A stretch of DNA of 54,337 bases from a virus. Location of the stretch: positions 1 to 54,337 of the IMG/VR virus record IMGVR_UViG_3300033143_007280; one strand, given 5' to 3'. Below the pieces are notes generated by a model, which had not been told where the DNA came from, ran no database searches, and was given only the letters and a program-made list of their open reading frames with translations. This document shows, piece by piece, positions 5,587 through 12,750 of the stretch. The position numbers and the translations under genes were made by a program. Numbering within the stretch: position 1 is the stretch's first letter; every line of letters starts with the position of its first letter.

Positions 5587-5588
5587 CT

Positions 5589-6263
5589 ATGAGATTTATA
5601 ATTTTAGCATCAATACTTTTAGTGTTGTATTGTACAGAACAAAAACAAACAAAACAAGAACAAGTAGAAGAAATGTCGTTGTCCGCTATAGAAGAAAAAC
5701 TTGACGAAGCAGAAGAAAAATTTAAAGAAGCAGAAGAACTAGCAAATGAAATTGAAATTCAACTTAGAATATTCGCTGTTAATAGTTATAATAGATCTAA
5801 TTGGAGACATTGGACAGATGAAGATCATAATTGTATGGATACGAGACAAGAAGTTTTACAACGTGATACAATTATAGCTGTATCAGTTAATAATTGTAAA
5901 ATTAATTTTGGTTTATGGAAATGCCCTTATACGGGAGATCTTTTTACAGATCCTGGTGATTTAGATATTGATCATGTTGTTCCATTAAAAGAAGCTTGGT
6001 TATCTGGAGCACATGAATGGACAAAAATTAATAAAAAATTATATGCAAATTATTTAGTTAATCCTAATCATCTTCTTGCTGTCTATAAAGGAGCAAATAG
6101 ATCAAAAGGCTATAGAGATCCTTGTAATTGGAAACCAGACGATGAGTCTTTTTGGTGTGAGTATGCAATGGCTTGGATTGAAATTAAGAAAGAATGGAGT
6201 CTTGAAATGGATGAATGTGAAATAGAAGAATTAAATTTTATGTTAGAATTTTGTGATCAATAA
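5589..6263 (+). CDS. Lipoprotein-like secreted HNH nuclease, 224 aa
   Basis: The N-terminus is a hydrophobic signal segment ending LVLYC, with Cys15 as a possible lipidation site (Tyr at -1 is unusual; relaxed lipoboxes are known in spirochaetes). Residues 20-60 form an acidic coiled coil, probably a tether. Residues 65-224 match the secreted HNH family often found as exported nucleases: SYNRSNWRHW, CMDTRQEVL, DIDHVVPL (catalytic H129), SGAHEW, NPNHLLAV and NRSKG. Two Cys pairs may form disulphides. The likely role is cutting DNA outside the cytoplasm, for example incoming DNA of competing phages. Nuclease call is strong; location and role are inference. Confidence 0.8.
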   Translation: MRFIILASILLVLYCTEQKQTKQEQVEEMSLSAIEEKLDEAEEKFKEAEELANEIEIQLRIFAVNSYNRSNWRHWTDEDHNCMDTRQEVLQRDTIIAVSVNNCKINFGLWKCPYTGDLFTDPGDLDIDHVVPLKEAWLSGAHEWTKINKKLYANYLVNPNHLLAVYKGANRSKGYRDPCNWKPDDESFWCEYAMAWIEIKKEWSLEMDECEIEELNFMLEFCDQ

Positions 6264-6275
6264 GGAGAAAGCATA

Positions 6276-6452
6276 ATGAATATTGTTTGTGATAAGTGTG
6301 TGTTTTCTAGTTTTGTACAATATTTTTCAGAACAATCGGATGATATTATTGATGTTAAATGTGATGGTATAAATCAATTACTAGCAGATAATATTGAATG
6401 TCCTATTTTTTTTAATATAATTGAAAAATTAATTAAATTATTAGATAAATAA
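6276..6452 (+). CDS. Small Cys-containing protein, 58 aa
   Basis: ATG at 6276 follows TAAGGAGAAAGCATA, a strong ribosome site. CDKC (C5, C8) and two more Cys (29, 42) could bind one metal ion. The C-terminus is a hydrophobic/basic helix (FFNIIEKLIKLLDK). Unknown function. Confidence 0.7.
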   Translation: MNIVCDKCVFSSFVQYFSEQSDDIIDVKCDGINQLLADNIECPIFFNIIEKLIKLLDK

Positions 6453-6463
6453 AGCGAGGTAAG

Positions 6464-6646
6464 ATGAAAGGTAAAAGTACATATACAAGATATTGTCAAA
6501 GATATGATATAGAAAAATGTTTAAAATCTAATTTATCTATTAGACAAGTAATAACTGCAATGGAATTATTAGAATACTTGAATCATCAACAAATATATAT
6601 TGAACAAATATTACATATTATTAATTACTGGGAAGGTAAAAATTAA
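6464..6646 (+). CDS. Early helical protein, 60 aa
   Basis: Not recognised. The start follows GCGAGGTAAG. The sequence is helical with a central S-I-R-Q-V segment that could be a small helix-turn-helix, but too short to call. Its stop overlaps the next start (TAATG). Confidence 0.65.
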   Translation: MKGKSTYTRYCQRYDIEKCLKSNLSIRQVITAMELLEYLNHQQIYIEQILHIINYWEGKN

Positions 6647-6942
6647 TGCTAGCTAAATCTGCAGAAAAAATACTTAATAAATACAATATAAAATCAAAAG
6701 AAGTTAAAAATGATTTTGGAAATATATCAAAAAGATCAAAGAGATCTGATTTCGGTGATAAAGTTATTAAACTATCAAAGAAATATATAAAAGAAAATGT
6801 TGGTTATAAAGAGATAATCAATAGTCTAACTGATGATTTAAAAGAATATAAGAAAGATGAAAAGTATTTTAAATGGTATTTAAGACAAACATTTATTACT
6901 CTTCAAATAAATTTAAAAGAATATAAGAAAAGAAACCCGTAA
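6646..6942 (+). CDS. Basic helical protein, 98 aa
   Basis: Not recognised. About a third of the residues are Lys or Arg, with the cluster KRSKRSDF in the middle and a basic C-terminus (KEYKKRNP), suggesting nucleic-acid binding. TAATG overlap with the preceding gene. Last gene before the packaging module. Confidence 0.65.
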   Translation: MLAKSAEKILNKYNIKSKEVKNDFGNISKRSKRSDFGDKVIKLSKKYIKENVGYKEIINSLTDDLKEYKKDEKYFKWYLRQTFITLQINLKEYKKRNP

Positions 6943-7006
6943 TAGTTTTAATTTCACACCTTAATAATTAATAATAATCAAATTTTTATCTTTTTTTGTG
7001 ATTTGT

Positions 7007-7015
7007 TGTTATATT
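7007..7015 (+). promoter_or_regulatory. Extended -10 promoter abutting the packaging module
   Basis: TG-T-TATATT; the -35 region (6987-6992, TATCTT) departs from TGTTAA. The expected start, 6-7 bases after the -10, is the A of the ATG at 7022, so the first message would have no leader. Confidence 0.5.
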
Positions 7016-7021
7016 TTTAAT

Positions 7022-7507
7022 ATGAAAAAGAATAATAAACTTACAAAAAAAGCTAAGTTAAAAATTCTTTGCCAAATTGAAGAGTCAATGGCTGAAGGTA
7101 TAGTTGACCCTAATTTTATTAAAGATGTTAATAATTTACGTATAAATACGACTAAAATTAAAGCATTGATGAATGAAATTTATTATAGATGGTCGCTGTT
7201 TGCTAATCAGAAACAAAAAGATACTGCAAGAAGTGAGCTCTTAGTTAAAACACATAAATGTGAAAAAGAATTATGGGACGATTATAAAGATGCGTTCAGG
7301 CCTTTAGATAAAGTCAATGTTGTAAAAACAATTTTAAAAGTTTATGAATTACAAATGCAATTAAATGGTTTAAATGTTGTTCAAGAAAAACACGAACATA
7401 ATACTACTAATTTACAAATTAATAATTTGACTGTCGAAACAAAAGAAAAATTGAAAAATATTATTGAAATGCAATCAGATTTACAAAATAGCTTACAAGG
7501 AGCTTAG
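7022..7507 (+). CDS. Small terminase subunit candidate
   Basis: 161 residues, helical, basic N-terminus (MKKNNKLTKKAKLK) and a C-terminal helix after a NTTNLQINNL strand. Its place just before the large terminase (two Ig-like genes between) and its helical make-up fit a TerS, which binds phage DNA and starts packaging; no diagnostic motif is visible. I chose the ATG at 7022. It lacks a ribosome site but coincides with the predicted transcript start; a GTG frame start at 6998 would overlap the promoter. Confidence 0.55.
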   Translation: MKKNNKLTKKAKLKILCQIEESMAEGIVDPNFIKDVNNLRINTTKIKALMNEIYYRWSLFANQKQKDTARSELLVKTHKCEKELWDDYKDAFRPLDKVNVVKTILKVYELQMQLNGLNVVQEKHEHNTTNLQINNLTVETKEKLKNIIEMQSDLQNSLQGA

Positions 7508-7509
7508 AA

Positions 7510-7989
7510 ATGGCTAGTGCTTTTGAAATTGCAGTTGCTGCTACTACAAGTGTGAAACAGCTTGATGAACTTATATTAGAATTTAGAAAATTATCTGAAT
7601 TTGATACAAGTACTCAATTAAATGTTGCATTTGATAAAAGAAAAGAATTAGTAAATTTAATTACAAAAAAGTTTTTAATACCTGAAGTTGCATATGTTGA
7701 TCCTTATGATGATAAAACAAAAATTGATCCAGCAATTACATTTATATATGTCAGTTTTAATCAAATAATGGATCAGACTACGGCAGAAGCTGCTTTTTCA
7801 TTAACGGGAGCTAGCTCTGGTGCAGTCAGTGGTGCTTTAACGTGGTCAAACAGTGATAAAACACTTACATTTACATTTTCAAATTTGACTGCCGACGATG
7901 AATATACACTTATTATTGCAGAAACTGCTGAATCATCAAGTGGTCATACAATGGCTAGAAGCTTTGAATCAACATTTAAAACAGCATAG
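7510..7989 (+). CDS. Ig-like (Big_5/SbsA type) virion protein, copy 1
   Basis: 159 residues. Residues 1-55 are a helical head; residues 57-159 match the bacterial SbsA-type Ig-like domain (Big_5): VDPYDDKTKIDPAITFIYVSF, a Met-Asp pair, AAFSLTG, GALTWSNSDKTLTFTFS and DDEYTLII. Such domains on phage particles often decorate capsid or tail and bind surfaces. The ribosome site is AAGGAGCTTAGAA. It is a tandem duplicate of the next gene; a 46-bp block (7861-7906) is identical to 8380-8425. The unusual place between terminase genes suggests a head-associated role, but this is inference. Confidence 0.75.
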   Translation: MASAFEIAVAATTSVKQLDELILEFRKLSEFDTSTQLNVAFDKRKELVNLITKKFLIPEVAYVDPYDDKTKIDPAITFIYVSFNQIMDQTTAEAAFSLTGASSGAVSGALTWSNSDKTLTFTFSNLTADDEYTLIIAETAESSSGHTMARSFESTFKTA

Positions 7990-8028
7990 TGATTAATAAG
8001 CTATAAAATAGTTACAAGGAACTTAAAA

Positions 8029-8526
8029 ATGGCATTATCTTTTCAATTAAAAGTATTGAGTGCAAAATCAGTCAAAGCAGTTGATGCTCTTATAGAAGAA
8101 AGAAAACAAGAAGATGTAGATTTAAAAAAACTAGATTTGAATTTTGCATACGGTCGAAAAAAACAATTAGAAGAAGTTTTAAAAAGAGGATTGAAAATTC
8201 CTAAAGTTGTATATGTCAATCCTCACGATAGTGCAACAAAAATTGATCCTGCGATTACGTTTGTATATGTCAGTTTTAGTCATAAAATGGATACAACTAC
8301 AACAGAAGCTGCTTTTTCATTAACTGGTACTAGTTCAGGTGCAGTTAGCGGTGCATTGACTTGGTCAAATAATGATAAGACACTTACATTTACATTTTCA
8401 AATTTGACTGCCGACGATGAATATATATTATTAATTGATAAGAGTTCAGAATCTTATGGTATAGTTAAATTTAATGATGGTCACACAATGGCTAGAAACT
8501 TTGAATCAACTTTTAAAACAGAATAA
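8029..8526 (+). CDS. Ig-like (Big_5/SbsA type) virion protein, copy 2
   Basis: 165 residues, with the same plan as its upstream neighbour. The N-terminal helical 55 residues have diverged strongly, while the Ig-like core is nearly unchanged. A short insertion (KSSESYGIVKFNDG) sits before the last strand. The ribosome site is AAGGAACTTAAAA. The mix of a diverged head and an identical core suggests recent duplication, gene conversion or selection on the Ig part. The stop overlaps the large terminase start (TAATG). Confidence 0.75.
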   Translation: MALSFQLKVLSAKSVKAVDALIEERKQEDVDLKKLDLNFAYGRKKQLEEVLKRGLKIPKVVYVNPHDSATKIDPAITFVYVSFSHKMDTTTTEAAFSLTGTSSGAVSGALTWSNNDKTLTFTFSNLTADDEYILLIDKSSESYGIVKFNDGHTMARNFESTFKTE

Positions 8527-10106
8527 TGGAAATTGATAAAACAACTGCAAATACAGTATTGTCTTCACTTGAAGATAATAGAAAAGATCTATTTCAGTAT
8601 TATATTACTAATGGTATAACTACTGATGAAGACTTAGCTGACTTTATAAGAATCTTTTTAAATTTTAAAGTTCCAAATAAAGTTATTATAGATGGTCACG
8701 ATGTACCATTTGATTTTGTTTCTGATTCATTCTTTCAAAGGTATTCTAAGTGCTTAGCAATTGCTAATAGAAATGGTGGTAAAACAAGAAATTTGTCAAT
8801 TGTTAATATTTTAGATTTACTTTTTAAGCCTGAAATAGAAATAACAAGTAGCGGAGCAGTTGTTGAACAAGCAAATTTAATGTTCAAGTATTTAGAACAA
8901 TTTAAAAAGATAAAACTGATAAATGAGCAAATAGAATTTTCAAGAAGAGTTCCGTATCTTGTAAAAATGAAAAATGGTGCATCTATTAGAATTATTACTG
9001 CATCTCCTGAAGGATATAATGGTCCTCATCCTCATAAAAACAATGCAGATGAGATTGAGTTAATGTCTTGGGAATTACTTCAAGAAGCTTTTTCAATGAC
9101 AAAGTCCGATAATAGATATAAAGCACAAGATAGATTACTATCTACACGAAAGAAAAGTAATGGAGTAGTAAACACAGTCTATAAAGAAGCAAAACGTCTT
9201 GGAATTAAAGTTTATAAATGGGGAATTTTCGAAGTCTTAGAAAAGTGTGTTGGTAGAAAATGTGAAGTATGTCCATTGATTGAGAAATGTCAAGGAAGAG
9301 CTAAAGGGTGTGATGGGTATTATAGCATCGATGATTTAATTGAAAAAGCTGCAATATTAGATCAGAAGACATGGGATAATCAATGGGAATGTAAGACACC
9401 TATCTCTGAGGGTCAATTCTTAGAATTTAAAGATTGTCATATATGGTCAATAGAGAAATTTGCAGAGTTTCATGGAATATTATATGACGCAAATAAACCT
9501 TTAAACGATCTTTTGACTGAATTAATACCAAGTGATTGGTTAAAGATTAGTGGATTAGACTTTGGATATAGAGATCCTGCTGTATTTTTAGGTGGTGCAT
9601 TATCTCCACAAGGAACATTGGTTATATATAGAGAATTTTATAGAAAATATTTAAAGGCATCAGATATCGCTAAATCGTTCCTTGGTAAATTTGAATATTT
9701 ACAAGAAGAAGACAGGCATAATTGGAGAAATGATAGATTTGATGTTGTTGTTGGTGATCCATCTGGTCCTACATATATGAAAGAAATAAAAGACAGAGAT
9801 GATTCTATAAATCTTGTTGGTGCAATAAACGATAGAGAATTTGGATATGATTCAGTGAGACAATTTTTAGAGATGAATCCTGGATTAGATATACCAAATT
9901 TAATTGTTTTAGAACATTGCACAAATACAATTAGAGAATGTCAAGATCTTGAAGGTTCTAATTCTATTGCTAATTCAGAGTTTCCTGATCCTTCATGTGA
10001 TGATCACGCCGTTGATTCATTGAGATATATATGTGCTGAATTAAGAGCTTATGAAATGAGAAAAAATGAAAGTAAAACAAGTTCAGTTCAGCTTATTGGA
10101 GGGTAA
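8526..10106 (+). CDS. terL: Large terminase subunit (packaging ATPase-nuclease)
   Basis: 526 residues. The ATPase domain has a Walker A-like NRNGGKT (81-87) and Walker B DEIE (175-178). The RNase H-fold nuclease domain has acidic residues in GLDFGYRDP (D345), VVVGDPSG (D411) and CDDHAVDSLR (D492/D493, D497). It drives DNA into the prohead and cuts it. A five-cysteine cluster at 241-262 (C241, C246, C249, C255, C262) lies in the linker and may bind zinc. It has no ribosome site of its own; the TAATG overlap implies coupling to the preceding Ig-like gene. Confidence 0.95.
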   Translation: MEIDKTTANTVLSSLEDNRKDLFQYYITNGITTDEDLADFIRIFLNFKVPNKVIIDGHDVPFDFVSDSFFQRYSKCLAIANRNGGKTRNLSIVNILDLLFKPEIEITSSGAVVEQANLMFKYLEQFKKIKLINEQIEFSRRVPYLVKMKNGASIRIITASPEGYNGPHPHKNNADEIELMSWELLQEAFSMTKSDNRYKAQDRLLSTRKKSNGVVNTVYKEAKRLGIKVYKWGIFEVLEKCVGRKCEVCPLIEKCQGRAKGCDGYYSIDDLIEKAAILDQKTWDNQWECKTPISEGQFLEFKDCHIWSIEKFAEFHGILYDANKPLNDLLTELIPSDWLKISGLDFGYRDPAVFLGGALSPQGTLVIYREFYRKYLKASDIAKSFLGKFEYLQEEDRHNWRNDRFDVVVGDPSGPTYMKEIKDRDDSINLVGAINDREFGYDSVRQFLEMNPGLDIPNLIVLEHCTNTIRECQDLEGSNSIANSEFPDPSCDDHAVDSLRYICAELRAYEMRKNESKTSSVQLIGG

Positions 10107-10107
10107 T

Positions 10108-10248
10108 ATGAAAATATTGAAAGAGATTAAAGACGAAGAAAGAGATGAACTATTGAAGAAGAGGAAGAGATTTAAATCAGGTGATCCATCAAAAAGTCAT
10201 ATGAAATCAGGAAAACAAGGAAATAGTGTATTTATTATAAAGGAATAA
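10108..10248 (+). CDS. Small basic protein between terminase and portal, 46 aa
   Basis: The ATG at 10108 follows GGAGGG; an in-frame start at 10066 would lie inside the terminase gene. The product is highly charged (EIKDEERDELLKKRKRFK) with a Gly/Ser/Lys-rich tail. Small genes here are common in phages; no function is recognised. One base separates it from the portal gene. Confidence 0.65.
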   Translation: MKILKEIKDEERDELLKKRKRFKSGDPSKSHMKSGKQGNSVFIIKE

Positions 10249-10249
10249 A

Positions 10250-12073
10250 ATGAACTGGATAGATTTAAACAATAAAATTAATAGAGAAAATGTAAATAAC
10301 AAAATTAATGAAGATATTGAAGAGAATGAAATTTCTAAAAAAGGACTTAATCGGTATATTAAGGGTATTGTAAGTACTAGAAATAAAGGATTTACAAAAG
10401 GTCTTGAAGATACACAACCACAGGGTGATGAGACAGGCGATGATTTTATTGAACAAAAAGGGGGTGTTGATGTAATAAGCCCAGTTATAGATCCAGATGT
10501 ATTAATGCAATTATTACCTCTTTCTGAGACTCTAAATCAAAATATCGATGCTACGGTTGACGGTGTTTATACTAAAGATTATAAATTAATTTCAAGAATT
10601 ACAAAGTCCGAAAGAATGAAAGATGAGACTCTTGATAAATTAATTAGAGAAGAAAAAGATGAAATTGATGACTTTTTAACATATTTAGATATTGATGGTG
10701 ATCCTCATGTTGAGTTTAAGAAGAAGCATGGTAAGAATATTGAGGTAACAGGTAATTCTTATTGGGAAATTGTTAGAGACAAATATAAAGTAAATGATGA
10801 TTATAGTATCAATCTTGGTGAAATATATGCAGTTCAATTACTTGAATCTGTTAGTATGAGAATTGCGTCAATGTCTAAGCAGTTTATACCTTATGATAGA
10901 TTTATCTTTAAGAAAAATAAAAACGAATGGATAAAGAGAAAAACAATTAAAAGATTTAAGTTTTTTGTTCAAATAGACGATGAATTAGGTAATAGTGCTT
11001 CTTCAAATGGTGAAAATAGTGTTTTTTTTAAAGAATTTGGTGATCCAAGAGTAATAAATTCTTTGGGGGGTGAAGTAGTTACAAGAGAAATGTGGGCAGA
11101 AATGTCTAAAAAAGAAAAAAAGAATTTCAAACCTGCGACAGAAATTATACATTTTAAATATTACTTCCCCGGTTCGCCGTATGGTGCACCAAGGTATATT
11201 GGTGCACTGTATGCAATATTAGGTTCAATTTTTAAATCAGAGTGTGATCTAAAGTGGTTCAGTAATGGAAGCAAAGCTGATCTTGCGATCATGTCAGATG
11301 CTCCTTTAGATAAAGCTTCAATTGACTATCTCAAGCAATATGTTGCACAGAGTGCAAAACTTGAAAATGCTAGAAAAGCTCTTGTATTAATACCCGAACA
11401 ACAAACAAGGATTCCAGGTTTAACTAAAGAACAACAAGCTAAAATTACATTGCAAGAACTTGGTCAAAGAAGAGAAGCAAATTTTATACAGTATGGTGAA
11501 AAGAACGATAGAGCAGTACAATCATCTTTTAGAATATCTGATTTACATATTGGAAAAAATCAAGACTTTAATAGAGCTACCGCTGAAGTTGCTCAAGAAG
11601 TTACTGAAGATAATGTTTTTAAACCAACTAGAAATTTGTTTGATTTCATTGTAAATAATATAATTTTTGCTTTAAAAGGGTTTAAATATCATGTATATGA
11701 ATCAAAACCTTCTACAAAAGACAGTATTGTTACAATGACTGATGCTATATTTAAATTACAACAATCAGGATTAACAATTAGAGACGGTAGAACATTAATT
11801 GAAAGAGTATTTAATATAGAATTAGAAGACTTAGAACAAATTTTTGGTAAGGAAGATTCTGAATGGTTAGATGTACCAATAGTAATTATTAAAGATTTAA
11901 TTAAAGCAGGTGCATTTATCTTTCCTGGATTAGAAGAAGCAGCAAATCGACAAAATCCTAATTCTAATTCTGATCAAGATCAAGACGATAGCGACAATGA
12001 AGATGAGGAAGATGATGAAAACAATGATTCAAATGCTGCAGAAGAGAAAATAATGAACATAATAAATCTGTGA
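10250..12073 (+). CDS. Portal protein (PBSX-type)
   Basis: 607 residues. The central region carries the portal pattern FKYYFPGSPYGAPRYIGAL, AILGSIFKSECDLKWFSNGSKAD and a later IPEQQTR segment typical of PBSX-like portals. The portal forms the 12-subunit ring at the capsid vertex where the terminase docks. A very acidic Asn/Asp/Glu-rich tail (about residues 565-595) is unusual and probably flexible. Its position immediately after the terminase supports the call. Confidence 0.88.
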   Translation: MNWIDLNNKINRENVNNKINEDIEENEISKKGLNRYIKGIVSTRNKGFTKGLEDTQPQGDETGDDFIEQKGGVDVISPVIDPDVLMQLLPLSETLNQNIDATVDGVYTKDYKLISRITKSERMKDETLDKLIREEKDEIDDFLTYLDIDGDPHVEFKKKHGKNIEVTGNSYWEIVRDKYKVNDDYSINLGEIYAVQLLESVSMRIASMSKQFIPYDRFIFKKNKNEWIKRKTIKRFKFFVQIDDELGNSASSNGENSVFFKEFGDPRVINSLGGEVVTREMWAEMSKKEKKNFKPATEIIHFKYYFPGSPYGAPRYIGALYAILGSIFKSECDLKWFSNGSKADLAIMSDAPLDKASIDYLKQYVAQSAKLENARKALVLIPEQQTRIPGLTKEQQAKITLQELGQRREANFIQYGEKNDRAVQSSFRISDLHIGKNQDFNRATAEVAQEVTEDNVFKPTRNLFDFIVNNIIFALKGFKYHVYESKPSTKDSIVTMTDAIFKLQQSGLTIRDGRTLIERVFNIELEDLEQIFGKEDSEWLDVPIVIIKDLIKAGAFIFPGLEEAANRQNPNSNSDQDQDDSDNEDEEDDENNDSNAAEEKIMNIINL

Positions 12074-12080
12074 GGTAATT

Positions 12081-12443
12081 ATGGCTGTTTCTGAGACATA
12101 TTTTACAAGAGTTGTTAAAAAACTTAGTTTTGTGGGAGCAGGAGAAAAGATTTTTAAAACAAAAGAACCTGAAAGTGATGATAAATTAACAACAATACAT
12201 CCTGAAGATCTTACTATATTAGACGTTAATCAGTTTTTTAATGGTATTTTTATAAATAATGTATCAACATTTAATTGTTATTTCTCTGTGAGTGATAAAA
12301 TTGTTGCATCTCCTTCTGCTGTTGATCAAGTACAAATATTATTACCCAACGATGGTGCTTTTTTTGAAGTTGGTAATTATGATACTTTAAGAGTATATTT
12401 AGGTGGTGCAGGTGATATATATATCACGCTCTTTTCACAATAG
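12081..12443 (+). CDS. Beta-rich virion protein candidate, 120 aa
   Basis: Not recognised by family. The second half is almost all beta strand (STFNCYFSVSDKIV..., DTLRVYLGGAGDIYITLFSQ), as in small capsid decoration or fibre-base proteins. The ribosome site is GAGGTAATT. The gene end contains a 16-bp palindrome (GTGATATATATATCAC, 12412-12427). It opens a block of structural-type genes between portal and protease. Confidence 0.65.
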   Translation: MAVSETYFTRVVKKLSFVGAGEKIFKTKEPESDDKLTTIHPEDLTILDVNQFFNGIFINNVSTFNCYFSVSDKIVASPSAVDQVQILLPNDGAFFEVGNYDTLRVYLGGAGDIYITLFSQ

Positions 12444-12451
12444 GTAATATT

Positions 12452-12748
12452 ATGAGTGTTGGTTTTATACACAGAAGAGGTACGGGTGAAGGTGGTATTG
12501 TAAATGATAACACGATTATTGAAACATTCATTCTTGATAGTGACGATATAACAAATAAACAAATTGTTTTAGCTAATAATGTTATAAACAATAATTTACT
12601 AACTTTACAAATTAAAGGTGCTCCTGGACAGTTTCTAGGTGACGATTTTATTGTTTTAGATAATGTAGTTTCATGGTCCAGTTTAGGGCTTGATGGAATT
12701 TTAGAAATTGATAACAAGGTTACTGTCATATATCAAAAGGAGGTATAA
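12452..12748 (+). CDS. Beta-rich virion protein candidate, 98 aa
   Basis: Not recognised. It is beta-rich (FILDSDDITNKQIVLANNV, DDFIVLDNVVSW) and ends with a V-T-V-I-Y strand. The layout resembles small trimeric fibre caps or base domains often found next to fibre genes. The start follows TAGGTAATATT. The fibre-like gene begins 2 bases after its stop. Confidence 0.6.
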   Translation: MSVGFIHRRGTGEGGIVNDNTIIETFILDSDDITNKQIVLANNVINNNLLTLQIKGAPGQFLGDDFIVLDNVVSWSSLGLDGILEIDNKVTVIYQKEV

Positions 12749-12750
12749 AG

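Noticed and set aside
9638-9922. 94-codon minus-strand frame inside the large terminase gene
   Set aside because: Antisense shadow of a conserved gene; no ribosome site and no family features.
12412-12427. 16-bp palindrome GTGATATATATATCAC as an operator
   Set aside because: It lies inside the end of a coding sequence, is mostly alternating A/T and encodes ordinary residues; chance is a sufficient explanation.
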